Counted from the stretch's first letter, positions 46,305 through 55,719 are shown. The stretch is 64,000 bases of DNA from Persicobacter diffluens (GCF_036244895.1 NZ_BQKE01000003.1:186001-250000); one strand, 5' to 3'. Notes: generated by a model from the sequence alone, not told the origin. Made by a program: numbers and translations.

Positions 46305-47822
46305 TTACTGTTCATTCATTAATAGGTGCAGGTCAGCAGCTTTGGCAATCTCAGGACTCAATTCCCCTAACCAACCTGCAATATCTCTTACTCCTGTGTA
46401 GACCCGTACAAAATCAATCTGCACAAGGGCCACACCATTACCATCGCCATCAATGGCGTTGTCAATATCAAACAAATCTGCCCCTTGCAAGACGCCGGTT
46501 TGCTCATAGCCAGCATTATCGGCATAACCCCAGTCAAATTTAGGACAAACCCAATAAGGAAATTCCGCATCAGGATCATTGGCATTGATATCCTCTGCCT
46601 TGGATTTTAAAAGGGTTCCTTTAAAGGTCACCTCATTTTCCAGGTACATCTTTGGGAACATGGGCTGTGGATGGAACATTTTGACATCATTAAAATCCAT
46701 CACACCATTGGTACTTACTCCGTCAATCACTTCTGTATAGGCAATCACATGCGTATCAGCACCTTCTTCGGGACGAAAGTAGGTGATTTCATAGTTTTGC
46801 GTGGTTTCAGGTTTAAAATGATCACTTCCCGCCAATTCATACCAGGGCTCATCCTCATCCGGCAACCCATTACCGTTCAAATCTTGACAAACCATGACAA
46901 TCGCTGGCTCGCTACTATTTTCGAAAGCATTACCATAAATGGCCAAATCATCCCCTTCACCATTGTTAATAGGATGATCGAATTTAAAGGTCACATTTCC
47001 ACCGAAAGTACCTAAAGAAATAAACTGATACGAATCACCCGGTAAATTGGCCTTAGCCGAGGCCAGATCATCATCGACCTTATTAATAAACTGTCCCGGA
47101 GCTGGACGAAAATCCAACACTTCGGAAATCCAAGGGCTTCCGGTAAGGTGAGCAGTTTCACGTTCCCATATCGCATTCAAAGTAAAAGACGCCGTTACCG
47201 GGGCATCAAAGTCATATAATTCTTCTCCTTTGTACCATCCTTTAAAGGTAAATGCATATTGGACGGGGTCTTCAGGCTGGCTTAATATTTCCCCCTCCAT
47301 TACGGACTGCGCATCAACTTCAGCCCCCTCAAAACTCACCGTATAAATGGCCGTCCATGTAGCAATAAGGTGAATATCCTCATAAACCGGTTCATTAAAA
47401 TCATAGGGAAGGTCATTCCACATCCAACCGGCAAACTGAAATCCCTCAACCTCTTCTACTTCCGGAGCAGCTATGGATTGGCCGGAAAGCACCTCGACAT
47501 CATCAATTTGAAAATCTTGTTGCGTATCAAAAGACACCCAATACGTTTTCCCGGACCATCGTGCTTTCAGCACAATATCCTCCGTCACGGGCTGTTCAAA
47601 ATCATACAGGGATTCCCCCAAATACCATCCCTGAAAAATAAATTCATCCATTTCAGGATCTTCAGGGCGTTCCGCCAGCTCTCCAGAGGTAACCCGTTGG
47701 CTTTTAATAGCGGTACCGCCCAAGGTCTCAAAGACGACCTCAAAAACAGGTAATGCATCTTCTCCCTTACATGAGATCAGGGTAAAAAAAAGCAAAATAA
47801 AAATGCGTTGAATATATTTCAT
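46305..47822 (-). CDS. B12-controlled InlB-repeat surface lipoprotein 1
   Basis: The 505-residue product has a lipoprotein signal (FFTLISC, Cys about residue 19), three InlB B-type repeats at about 26-90, 92-150 and 152-215 (VVFETLGG, FQGWYLGE, YDFEQPVTEDIVLKARW), and a C-terminal domain from about 218 (EVLDFRPAPGQFINKV, ISLGTFGG, YGNAFENSSEP, DLNGNGLPDEDEPWYELAGSDH, VRVYTGVRDIAGWLGE). The C-terminal domain is shared with the gene at 48389-49510 and is rich in Asp/Asn turns, which may bind calcium. A cobalamin riboswitch lies directly upstream, so a role in vitamin B12 capture on the surface is likely. I do not know a characterised relative. Confidence 0.85.
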   Translation of the reverse strand: MKYIQRIFILLFFTLISCKGEDALPVFEVVFETLGGTAIKSQRVTSGELAERPEDPEMDEFIFQGWYLGESLYDFEQPVTEDIVLKARWSGKTYWVSFDTQQDFQIDDVEVLSGQSIAAPEVEEVEGFQFAGWMWNDLPYDFNEPVYEDIHLIATWTAIYTVSFEGAEVDAQSVMEGEILSQPEDPVQYAFTFKGWYKGEELYDFDAPVTASFTLNAIWERETAHLTGSPWISEVLDFRPAPGQFINKVDDDLASAKANLPGDSYQFISLGTFGGNVTFKFDHPINNGEGDDLAIYGNAFENSSEPAIVMVCQDLNGNGLPDEDEPWYELAGSDHFKPETTQNYEITYFRPEEGADTHVIAYTEVIDGVSTNGVMDFNDVKMFHPQPMFPKMYLENEVTFKGTLLKSKAEDINANDPDAEFPYWVCPKFDWGYADNAGYEQTGVLQGADLFDIDNAIDGDGNGVALVQIDFVRVYTGVRDIAGWLGELSPEIAKAADLHLLMNEQ

Positions 47823-47959
47823 TTATCATAAAAGGTTAAACTAAAATGCTAAAAAAAATAACGCTTTTTTATTTGCATGGAGGCCTGCACAGCCACACAC
47901 TCATCAATTGACCTGAAAGATTTGCCCAATTCTTTTACCTAACTCCCGAAGTAAAAAAG

Positions 47960-48140
47960 CATTAATAATACGTATGGCTGGTCTCCTGACTTTTACCTTA
48001 ATTAGTGCCTTCCCATTTCCTGAAAAACAGTGGCCAGTGAGCTAATCAACCTTTCGGTAATTTACAGTTGCGGGTACTGTTTTGGAATTACACCAAATTC
48101 CCAATTAATTATCAGCACTGAAAGTGCCTCAAAACCACAT
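47960..48140 (-). ncRNA. Cobalamin riboswitch (leader of lipoprotein 1)
   Basis: Read on the minus strand: GGGAATTTGGTG-AATTCC, then ACCCGCAACTGT, then GCCACTG, and the B12 box GTCAGGAGACCAGCC at 47991-47977. These are the conserved blocks of a cobalamin riboswitch in correct order and spacing. It lies in the leader of the 46305-47822 gene, with about 140 bases to the start codon, and shares the platform CCCGAAGTAAAAAAGCAT with the second riboswitch. Confidence 0.95.
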
Positions 48141-48142
48141 CA

Positions 48143-48174
48143 CAAATTTACATTAAAAATTAAAAAAAGCAAAA
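48143..48174 (-). promoter_or_regulatory. Promoter of the first riboswitch transcript
   Basis: On the minus strand TTTTG (48174-48170), 19 bases, TAAATTTG (48150-48143): both consensus boxes at the right spacing. Transcription would start just at the riboswitch 5' end. Confidence 0.75.
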
Positions 48175-48342
48175 TTAAAATATGAATTATTATAGATTTT
48201 TAATTGAAATACTTTTTTACCAACGCCCTACATCAACTACAAGTGATTAAATCGAAGAATGAAATAAATCGATAGAGACATTAGGAATACGATCATAACC
48301 ATTTCTCTAAATTAGTTATATACTATATATTTTATAACATAT

Positions 48343-48369
48343 AAAACCCGAGTAATCGACCCGGGTTTT
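48343..48369 (-). terminator. Terminator of the lipoprotein 2/3 operon
   Basis: AAAACCCG and CGGGTTTT pair around an 11-base loop, 20 bases past the stop of lipoprotein 2; symmetrical, so it could act on both strands. Confidence 0.7.
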
Positions 48370-48388
48370 AAGTCATTTTATAATCAAT

Positions 48389-49510
48389 CTACTCTAGATT
48401 TTTCAACAAATGAACATCGGCTGCTTTAATAATTTCCGGACTCAATTCGCCCAACCAACCTGCAATATCTCGAACACCAGTATAGACCCTGACAAAATCA
48501 ATTTGCTCCAACTTAACCGACCGTCCCTGCGAATCAATTGCATGATCGATATCAAATAAATCCGCACCTCGAAAAATCCCTTCCTGCTCATATCCGGCAT
48601 TATCGGCATATCCCCAATCAAATTTAGGGCTTACATAATATGGGTTATCGGATTGACCTTCATTTTGATTATAAGTCTTTGATTTTAATAAAGTCCCGCT
48701 AAAGGTCACCGAATCTTCCGAATACATATCAGGAAACATCGGCTGAGGGTGGAAATCCCGAACTAAGGTGAAATCCATCATACCGCTATTTTCCTGCCCA
48801 TTAACCACCTCCGTATAAGGAATCAAATGGGTGTCGGCTCCTTCTTCGGGGCGAAAATAGGTAACCAGATAATCGCGAATCGTTTCTTTTTCAAAATGAT
48901 CACTTCCTGCTAACTCAAACCAAGGCTCCTCCTCATCAGGATAACCATTTCCATTTAAGTCCTGGCATACCATCACGATACCAGGCTCGCTATTCCCTTC
49001 AAAAGCATTCCCGAAAATCGCCAGATCTTCTCCCTCGCCATTATTGATAGGGTGATCAAATTTAAAAGTAACCTGCCCTCCAAAAGTCCCTAAAGAGATA
49101 AATTGGTGAGAATTACCTACCAAATTCTCTTTTGCAGCAGCCAGGTCATCCTCCACCTTATTGAGGAATTGCCCCGGCGCCGGGCGAAAATCCAGCACTT
49201 CTGAAATCCATGGTGTTCCATCAACCTCCACTTTGGTCCATTCCGCACGCAAGGTAAAACTTTCTTCCACTGGGGCATTAAAATCATAAACCACATCTCC
49301 TTTATACCAACCTTCGAAAAGATAAGCATATCGGTTAGGATCTGCAGGTTTTAACACGTATTCCCCGGCCTCCAATTGCTGTCCCTCAATTTTTGATTCC
49401 CCTCCATTGAGGTCAAAGCTTACCTCAAAAACAGGCAAGCCTTCCTCAGCGGACTCACAAGCCATGAATAAAACACACAGCATTAGAGGTAAAATTATTC
49501 TTTTAACCAT
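48389..49510 (-). CDS. InlB-repeat surface lipoprotein 2 (single repeat)
   Basis: The 373-residue product has a lipoprotein signal (VLFMAC, Cys about 18), one InlB-type repeat (about 25-92: VSFDLNGGESK, FEGWYKGDVVYDF) and the same C-terminal domain as lipoprotein 1 (EVLDFRPAPGQFLNKV, DLNGNGYPDEEEPWFELAGSDH, GVRDIAGWLGE). It starts 27 bases after lipoprotein 3 and is the second gene of that riboswitch-controlled operon. Surface lipoprotein is inferred from the lipobox and repeat type; ligand is likely cobalamin or a carrier because of the regulation. Confidence 0.85.
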   Translation of the reverse strand: MVKRIILPLMLCVLFMACESAEEGLPVFEVSFDLNGGESKIEGQQLEAGEYVLKPADPNRYAYLFEGWYKGDVVYDFNAPVEESFTLRAEWTKVEVDGTPWISEVLDFRPAPGQFLNKVEDDLAAAKENLVGNSHQFISLGTFGGQVTFKFDHPINNGEGEDLAIFGNAFEGNSEPGIVMVCQDLNGNGYPDEEEPWFELAGSDHFEKETIRDYLVTYFRPEEGADTHLIPYTEVVNGQENSGMMDFTLVRDFHPQPMFPDMYSEDSVTFSGTLLKSKTYNQNEGQSDNPYYVSPKFDWGYADNAGYEQEGIFRGADLFDIDHAIDSQGRSVKLEQIDFVRVYTGVRDIAGWLGELSPEIIKAADVHLLKNLE

Positions 49511-49537
49511 AAATAAAATAATTAAAAAATATAATAA

Positions 49538-50824
49538 TTATTTATTGTTAAAAGTATTGTACACCTGTGGCTTACCCGCTTTCAAAATCGAAGCATAGCC
49601 TGTCTCCGTAGAGATCACATTCACGAAGACATTCTCTCCTATTTTTTTCTCCAATGCGGTAATCTCCGCATCGCTCATATCTTCGATAATGATGGATTGA
49701 TCATCCCCAATCACAATAGTTACAACTCCAGCGTCAGCATTTACTTCCTTTAAATTCCCTCTAAGCACATCATCAAAATATTCAATGCCATATCGGCATT
49801 CCCCAATCCAGCGAGATCCATTATAGCCATCTGCCCGATTATGACCGAATCCCATCTGCGGGCTACTCATGTAAATATCTTTTACAAGATCAAAAACGTA
49901 TTCCTTTTCAAACTCAAAGCCATCAGATTCACGCAGGGGAAAGGAAAACATCCCAAAGTCAGAATGTCCATAGAAATCTTTCGAAGAGTTCCCCTGATCA
50001 TCCACCAAATAAACCTCGGATCCCCAGGCCCAACCTCTCATCATAAAATGAATATCAGCTTTCACTAGAATATGCTCTCCCATTGCCAAATCCTCGAACG
50101 AAGCCCTGGAAATATCATCATAAATAACCGTTGTGGCCCCATCATTCATCTCCCAAGCCGCTGTCAGTGTAAGATTGGACTGGATTGGCGTGTTAAAATC
50201 AAAGGCTTCATCACCCAAAAACCAACCGGTAAAAGTATAACCTTCTACTTCAGGTGCTGCAGGAAGTAACGCTAGTTCATCCTCTTCAATCTCCTGAGGA
50301 TCAACCTCAACACCTTCATGTCCGGTATCGAAGGAAACCGTATAAACCGCCACCCAATCTGCAATAAGTGCAATATCCTGACGTACCGCTTGAGTGAAAT
50401 CATACGGCTGATTATCCAACATCCAGGCATTGAACTTGTAACCGTCCACTTCTTCCAATACCGGTGCTTCCACTAATGCGCCGGAAACCACCTCCACATC
50501 ATCAATTAAGAAATCCTGCTGGGTATCAAAGGCAACCAAATAGGTTTTCCCTTCCCATTTGGCGGTTAGGGTAATATTCTCAGATACCGGATTGCTAAAA
50601 TCATAGGCCGTTTCCCCTAAAAACCATCCCTGGAAAATATTCTCCTCCAGTTCCGGATCGGCTGGCTGTTCGGCCATTTCTCCAGAAGTCACATATTGCG
50701 CCGCGACTTCAGTACCGCCCATGGATTTAAAAACCACTTCAAAAGTGGGTAATGCTTCTTCCTGCTGCGCACAAGAGATCAGGAAAGCAAAAAACAAAAC
50801 AAGACTGCGTTGTAAGTATTTCAT
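49538..50824 (-). CDS. InlB-repeat surface lipoprotein 3
   Basis: The 428-residue product has a lipoprotein signal (FAFLISC), three InlB-type repeats (about 26-215) nearly parallel to those of lipoprotein 1, and a different C-terminal domain from about 218 (GEHILVKADIHFMMRGWAWGSEVY, SDFGMFSFPLRESDGFEFEKEYVFDL) that I do not recognise. It is the first gene behind the second cobalamin riboswitch. Because its N-terminal half matches lipoprotein 1 while the C-terminal half does not, the trio shows domain exchange. It probably displays a distinct binding domain on the surface. Confidence 0.83.
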   Translation of the reverse strand: MKYLQRSLVLFFAFLISCAQQEEALPTFEVVFKSMGGTEVAAQYVTSGEMAEQPADPELEENIFQGWFLGETAYDFSNPVSENITLTAKWEGKTYLVAFDTQQDFLIDDVEVVSGALVEAPVLEEVDGYKFNAWMLDNQPYDFTQAVRQDIALIADWVAVYTVSFDTGHEGVEVDPQEIEEDELALLPAAPEVEGYTFTGWFLGDEAFDFNTPIQSNLTLTAAWEMNDGATTVIYDDISRASFEDLAMGEHILVKADIHFMMRGWAWGSEVYLVDDQGNSSKDFYGHSDFGMFSFPLRESDGFEFEKEYVFDLVKDIYMSSPQMGFGHNRADGYNGSRWIGECRYGIEYFDDVLRGNLKEVNADAGVVTIVIGDDQSIIIEDMSDAEITALEKKIGENVFVNVISTETGYASILKAGKPQVYNTFNNK

Positions 50825-50959
50825 ATCTATAAAAAATTAATTGAAATGCTTAAAAAATAACGCTTCTTTATTTCCGCGGAGACCCCAACAGTCGCGCACC
50901 CATAAATTGAATAAGAATATTATTCCTACCCCCTTTTACCTAACTCCCGAAGTAAAAAA

Positions 50960-51140
50960 GCATTAATTCTATGATGGCAGGTCTCCTGACTTTTACCTTG
51001 ATTAGGGCCTTCCCATCTCCATAAAGACAGTGGCTTAGCGGACTAATCAACCTTTCGGTAATTTACAGTTGCGGGTACAGTTTTGGATTTACACCAAATT
51101 CCCTATTAATCTTCCACACAGGAATGTGCTTCAGAACCAT
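50960..51140 (-). ncRNA. Cobalamin riboswitch (leader of the lipoprotein 3/2 operon)
   Basis: Minus-strand blocks GGGAATTTGGTG, ACCCGCAACTGT, GCCACTG and the B12 box GTCAGGAGACCTGCC (50990-50976), which matches the consensus exactly. It precedes the 50824 start by about 140 bases, as in the first copy. Confidence 0.96.
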
Positions 51141-51144
51141 GTCA

Positions 51145-51174
51145 CAAATATAGGTTCAAAATTTATAATACAAA
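51145..51174 (-). promoter_or_regulatory. Promoter of the second riboswitch transcript
   Basis: On the minus strand TTTG (51174-51171), 18 bases, TATATTTG (51152-51145). It matches the arrangement at the first riboswitch. The rest of the 51175-51543 gap shows nothing else. Confidence 0.75.
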
Positions 51175-51543
51175 TAATATAATTCACAAATTTCATATAA
51201 TGATCATTAAAAATGGCGCAAATCCACTTAAATCACTGACCTACAGGACTAGGACATCGGTAAACGTTACCCAAAAAATATATGACAAAATAGAGGAAAA
51301 GAAATAAAAGAATGATATAAATCATTATTCAATAAATTAAGTAATGAGATTAATCTCTTTTTAAATACATGAAACATACCTGCCCTACTACACAATTTTG
51401 TTTAATATCAACTTTATATCCCTACTATATGGCATACAATCTGTGTAGAAAATAAATATCCTGTTCAGTAAAAACAATCATGGATATTCTTTGAAAAATT
51501 CAACAATCCTCCTAGTTTAATTTGGTAAAACGCTTTATTTTTT

Positions 51544-52341
51544 ATGGATATCCTTTCGCATGCTTGCTCCGGACTGGCCGTGGGCACCTTTATTTCAAGC
51601 TTTTCTTCCCTGGGTCGAAAACACCGTTGGTCTATTCTGGGCTTTTCGACATTGGCCGGCGCACTACCGGATCTGGATGCCATTAGCCTGTGGTCAGGCT
51701 TTGACCGTACGCTGGGGCAATGGTTCCAACACCGTCATTTGGGCAGGGACATTTATTCCGAAAAATTTTGGTACTCCCATCATGGCTTTCTCCACAGTCT
51801 GGCAGCCGCCTTCTTATGCACCGCTCTGCTGGGACTTTTGTTTTTCCTAATTAACCAATTCCAGCAAAATAAGAAGACCGACTTCATAAAAAATAGTACC
51901 CTTATTTTTGTCGCTTTTTTCTTCGGTTTTACTATTCATCTCCTCGAGGATATGCCCACCCCTGCCTCAAGTTGGGGAGGGGTAAATTTCTTCTGGCCTT
52001 CCACAAATTATACCGGTGGTTGGGGGAAAATTTGGTGGTGGAATAATTATGACCTCTTTCTTATCATTGTAAGCGTCATCCTGACGAATCTCGCCATCAA
52101 CACTTTTAAAAAGCACATCCCGATCCAGGCCTTTAAATTAACCGGAACCGTATTGATGCTAGGGTTCGGCCTGGCCCTTTATCAAATCAATACGAGACCT
52201 ATCAGTTTCGCTTATTCTGGTAATACCACACGTTATCAGGAATTTGAACAGAAAAGTAAAAATATCCAGCTTGAAATTCTGGGTCCCCGGCTTTATCACT
52301 GGATGGAAAAGTTTGATCAGCAATTGCCTTTTTACTTTTAA
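51544..52341 (+). CDS. YdjM/DUF457-type membrane-bound metal-dependent hydrolase family protein
   Basis: The 265-residue inner-membrane protein opens with DILSHACSGLAVG, then GALPDLDAI and YSHHGFLHSL, the His/Asp metal-binding pattern of the LexA-regulated/YdjM-like family, and LLEDMPTPASSWGG with a further Asp/His-type ligand region. About four membrane segments are seen (near 95-115, 125-140, 165-185, 200-220). The substrate is unknown. It is a single gene; TTAATTTG near 51520 is one mismatch from a -7 box. Confidence 0.83.
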   Translation: MDILSHACSGLAVGTFISSFSSLGRKHRWSILGFSTLAGALPDLDAISLWSGFDRTLGQWFQHRHLGRDIYSEKFWYSHHGFLHSLAAAFLCTALLGLLFFLINQFQQNKKTDFIKNSTLIFVAFFFGFTIHLLEDMPTPASSWGGVNFFWPSTNYTGGWGKIWWWNNYDLFLIIVSVILTNLAINTFKKHIPIQAFKLTGTVLMLGFGLALYQINTRPISFAYSGNTTRYQEFEQKSKNIQLEILGPRLYHWMEKFDQQLPFYF

Positions 52342-52620
52342 TCATCGTCATGGCGTAAGGCGGAATTCATTTTTAAGCGCTCTTCAAATGAAAATCATTG
52401 CAGCCAGTCTTTTTTGTTTTGGAGAATAAGCTCCCCACAAGGAAGTTTTCGCTTTCCACTGAGGTCAAAGGAGCAGAGGTAAAACCTCATGAGACAACTG
52501 CGAATTTGAACTTTCCAAAACGCTCAAAGACTATTCGTCCAAGTTCAAAGAATGAATTGCACAAAATGAGGAAAAACGGAAATTAATATCCGAAAGTGCC
52601 ATTCATCAAAAAGGAAGTTC

Positions 52621-52628
52621 TATTTTTG
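52621..52628 (+). promoter_or_regulatory. Candidate -7 element upstream of the symporter
   Basis: TATTTTTG fits TAnnTTTG, 60 bases upstream of the start codon at 52688; no TTG at -33. The remaining 52342-52620 gap shows nothing I can name. Confidence 0.4.
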
Positions 52629-52687
52629 CATTTCCCTTAGCAACCTATTTTTATTTTATCAAAGTACTGCCTCAGCAGAAGAATTGT

Positions 52688-53860
52688 ATGAAAAAGCTTT
52701 TTGGACAAAAAATGGGACTGTTGCCCAAACTCATCATCGCCATCATCCTTGGTATTGTCATTGGTAGTACCGGTTACCTTCCCGTCGTCAGATTACTGGC
52801 TACCTTCAATGGAATATTTGGCAACTTTCTGGGCTTTGTGATTCCTTTGATTATTATTGGATTCATTGCCCCGGGCATTGGAGACCTGGGCACCGGAGCT
52901 GGAAAACTTTTAGGCCTTACCGCAGGTCTTGCCTATGCCTCCACTGTCCTGGCAGGAACCCTGGCCTGGTCGGTGGACAGTATAATATTTCCAATGGTGT
53001 TGGACACAGGCGCTTTTCAGATGATTGAATCCGAAGAACAAACCATTGCCCCATTTTTCAGGGTGGAAATGGCGCCTATCATGAGTGTGATGTCCGCTTT
53101 ACTGACGGCTTTTATTGTTGGCCTGGGCATCACGATTCAAAAAGGGGAAGCGATCAAAAATGTGATGAAGGAATTCCAGCTAATCATTGAAAAAATTATT
53201 ACGGTTATTATCATCCCGTTATTGCCTTATCATATTGCAGGAATTTTTGCACAAATGACCTACAGTGGGCAAACGGCCATGGTGCTTTCCGTTTTTCTGA
53301 AGGTGTTCCTTATCATCTTCCTTTTGCATTTCACCATGCTGATGATCCAGTATACCATCGCGGGAAGCCTGACGAAGCAAAATCCATTTAAGCTGCTAAA
53401 AAATATGCTACCGGCATACTTTACTGCTATTGGCACCCAATCTTCTGCAGCTACCATACCGGTGACTTTGCAGCAGACCCTGCGAAATAATGTAAGTGAA
53501 GAAGTGGCCGACTTTGCGGTTCCACTATGTGCAACCATTCACCTGTCAGGTAGTACAATTACGCTTACCTCCTGCGCAATGGCCATCATGATGCTGAACG
53601 GAATGCCAACCGGTTTCGGCTTAATATTCGGTTTTATCATGATGCTAGGCGTAACCATGATTGCTGCTCCCGGCGTACCGGGTGGAGCGGTTGTGGCCGC
53701 ACTCGGTTTATTGGAAACCATGCTGGGCTTCCCTCCCAACCTTACGGCCTTGATGATGGCCCTTTATATGGCACAGGACAGTTTCGGAACGGCTTGCAAT
53801 GTGACGGGAGATGGCGCAATTTCCATTGTAGTGGATAAATTGGCAAGCCGAAGACCCTGA
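52688..53860 (+). CDS. Dicarboxylate/amino acid:cation symporter (DAACS family)
   Basis: The 390-residue inner-membrane protein has the GltPh/SstT fold: PKLIIAIILGIVIG at the start, a tip motif in hairpin 1 (TQSSAATIPVT), the SGSTITLTSCAMAI region of TM7 and the VPGGAVVAALGLLETM block of hairpin 2, then QDSFGTACNVTGDGA in TM8. It imports an amino acid or C4-dicarboxylate with Na+ or H+. In TM8 the Arg/Asp pattern that selects the side chain is unusual, so the substrate stays open (SstT-like serine/threonine uptake is possible). Confidence 0.88.
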   Translation: MKKLFGQKMGLLPKLIIAIILGIVIGSTGYLPVVRLLATFNGIFGNFLGFVIPLIIIGFIAPGIGDLGTGAGKLLGLTAGLAYASTVLAGTLAWSVDSIIFPMVLDTGAFQMIESEEQTIAPFFRVEMAPIMSVMSALLTAFIVGLGITIQKGEAIKNVMKEFQLIIEKIITVIIIPLLPYHIAGIFAQMTYSGQTAMVLSVFLKVFLIIFLLHFTMLMIQYTIAGSLTKQNPFKLLKNMLPAYFTAIGTQSSAATIPVTLQQTLRNNVSEEVADFAVPLCATIHLSGSTITLTSCAMAIMMLNGMPTGFGLIFGFIMMLGVTMIAAPGVPGGAVVAALGLLETMLGFPPNLTALMMALYMAQDSFGTACNVTGDGAISIVVDKLASRRP

Positions 53861-53934
53861 TTCTTGGGGGTAAAGAAAGCAGCAAAAACGCTAGTCAGGG
53901 TGAGGAAATGGAAATATCGGACCTATTTGCTCAC

Positions 53935-54060
53935 CCCCACTGGTAGTAGTCTTCTCTTGTTGAACTCCCCACTGGTCATAGGTTTCGCATGTTGAACCTC
54001 AATACCTTGTAAGGATGTAGCGCGACGACTACGACCCAGTCCACGGAATTTGGTTGTCGT
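53935..54060 (+). repeat. Repeat C, copy C1
   Basis: It shares CCCACTGGT, TTCGCATGTTGAACCTCAAT, ACCTTGTAAGGATGTAGCG and CCCAGTCCACGGAATTTGG with copies at 56.1-56.3 and 57.4-57.6 kb. Paired TAGTC/GACTA arms make a loose dyad. It forms the left border of the Rhs region. Confidence 0.7.
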
Positions 54061-54130
54061 ATTAAGGCACTAGCCGGGAGATTATATAATTACAAAACAT
54101 TATTTACCCCGTGGAGGTGAGACTAATCAG

Positions 54131-54344
54131 CGATGGGTAAAACCCATCGTTTAGATTCCCTCTCCCCCCAAGCCTGAAAGGCTTGAACATATCGGTATTG
54201 GAAGGTAGCGCTATTGAAAAGAGAGTTTGAAGGAAATTTGATATCGCTTTCCCAAATTTTAGTTTAACCCTTTCAGGTTTTTTCATCTGTGATCTTTTGT
54301 CGATGGGTTGCACCCATCGCTATTGAATTTAATCCCTTCGGGAT
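54131..54344. repeat. Cluster of REP-like palindromes
   Basis: Two identical hairpins CGATGGGT-ACCCATCG (54131-54149 and 54301-54319, 3-base loops), plus AGCC/GGCT at 54171-54183 and ATCCC/GGGAT at 54332-54344. Together they look like a REP/BIME-type unit pair. A 69-codon minus-strand frame here is an artefact of the repeats. Confidence 0.6.
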
Positions 54345-54521
54345 AAAGCATTGACCATATCGGGCATATTCCAAGCCATCAACCCCCACTCCTAATCTTC
54401 GCAACACCGATTTTTCAGTTTTCCATGGTAGACTCCGTGGCAATTAAGACCCCATTCACGAGGTTTTGTGTTGATTTATTTAGGCTTTTTGGCAATGCTG
54501 TAACACCATGACCCAGTTCAG

Positions 54522-54555
54522 TTCCTAACCCATGATTTAAATCATGGGTTAGGAA
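54522..54555. repeat. Perfect 34-bp palindrome
   Basis: A loop-free palindrome whose left arm is TTCCTAACCCATGATTT. It lies inside the open frame upstream of the Rhs fragment and interrupts the homology there. Confidence 0.75.
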
Positions 54556-54671
54556 AAATCAACACCATCGAAGATCAGGATGCGCAAAAATTAAAGGCGA
54601 GCTATCCTTACAACACCCTTGGTTTTCGGGCGAAAAAGGCTAATTTAGAAACTGAATCAACCGAATACTAC

Positions 54672-55568
54672 GTGCAGGTTGCCTCAGGAAATATTGTAAT
54701 CATTTACGATGGTAATAAAAATCAAAAGGAAATTCTGCTGTATGGCAACGGCTGTTTAGGAGTTCGCTTTGTGGATAGTTCCACCGACCGTAATAGCACC
54801 GATGTCTTTGAATTCAAGAACCATTTAGGCTCTGTACGTGCCCGCGCCTTTTGGAATGACGAAAGCATGGTGCATGACCAATGGCGGGATTATTATCCCT
54901 TTGGTCTGCAAATGGCCAGAGGCTTAGATTCTAAGCACAACAGTCGATTTGGCTATCAGGGAGATTTCGCTGAAGAAGATGAGGTGACAAGCTTTGACTT
55001 CTTTGAAGCAAGGGTATTTGATCCGGTGATTGGGGTGGATCCGGATGGGAGGTTTTTTGGAGAATATGTGGTGACTAATGGAAATAATGGGGAAGAAATA
55101 AAAACTAAAATATCAGATTTAGGAGATGATGTTGGCTTGGATTTCATCCATTACTTTTCTTCTGATGGAGGATCTTATACAAAGGTAATTAACACTTTTA
55201 ATAATTTTGAAAATATTATTAATGGAGGCCCTGAATTTATTATGGAATACGATATAAGAGGAGAAGAGGTAAATTGGCTTTCAATATACAATGAATGGAA
55301 AACAGGAACAGGTCCCGGAGCTAGTTTAATTTTCGGAAGGCAACATCCAATGAATGTTGATATAAGAAATGGTAATTTATATCATATCGTGAGAAATAGT
55401 TATTTAGAAGATAAAAGTTATGATTTTGATGAAATAATAATTAAGGGAAGTAAACTGATATTCTTTGGAGTATTTTTACCCGGTTTTAAAGCAGTTGTCT
55501 TGTCTGGAATAAATATGACACTACAAATGATGGGGTCCACGATTATTAGCTTTTATGACTTTAGGTGA
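54672..55568 (+). CDS. Rhs repeat-associated core protein fragment with variable C-terminus
   Basis: The 298-residue frame (GTG start; the frame is open upstream to 54504 without a Met) keeps the end of an Rhs protein: EYYVQVASGN, FKNHLGSVRA, YYPFGLQM, FGYQGDFAEEDE and FFEARVFDPVIG. It then jumps straight to VDPDG; the roughly 25 residues normally between (RWLSVDP... NNPI) are missing, consistent with recombination between two similar ..PVIG/..PIIG sites. After the core, about 170 residues form a non-Rhs C-terminal domain, as in polymorphic toxins. The N-terminal shell is absent, so this is a remnant or a silent cassette. Confidence 0.75.
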   Translation: MQVASGNIVIIYDGNKNQKEILLYGNGCLGVRFVDSSTDRNSTDVFEFKNHLGSVRARAFWNDESMVHDQWRDYYPFGLQMARGLDSKHNSRFGYQGDFAEEDEVTSFDFFEARVFDPVIGVDPDGRFFGEYVVTNGNNGEEIKTKISDLGDDVGLDFIHYFSSDGGSYTKVINTFNNFENIINGGPEFIMEYDIRGEEVNWLSIYNEWKTGTGPGASLIFGRQHPMNVDIRNGNLYHIVRNSYLEDKSYDFDEIIIKGSKLIFFGVFLPGFKAVVLSGINMTLQMMGSTIISFYDFR

Positions 55569-55713
55569 TGGTCGTAGGTTATCATTAGCAATGGATTCAA
55601 AATCAATAGAATCATTAGATAGGTTAGGGCCTAAGTTTTCTATACTATTAAAGCACGCTCCTTCAAGGGTAACCCATCAAACTTACATGTGGATTGATAA
55701 TTTAATAGAATAA
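55555..55713 (+). CDS. Short frame overlapping the Rhs fragment end, 52 codons
   Basis: It starts 14 bases inside the Rhs fragment in another frame (ATG at 55555) and ends 6 bases before the next gene. The product is 52 residues, basic, with no recognisable domain (RLSLAMDSKSIESLDRLGPK). It may be the frameshifted true C-terminus of the Rhs-linked domain rather than a separate gene. I cannot tell which. Confidence 0.3.
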   Translation: MTLGDGRRLSLAMDSKSIESLDRLGPKFSILLKHAPSRVTHQTYMWIDNLIE

Positions 55714-55719
55714 TATATA

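Noticed and set aside
54104..54313. 69-codon minus-strand frame
   Set aside because: It spans the REP-like palindromes and is generated by them.
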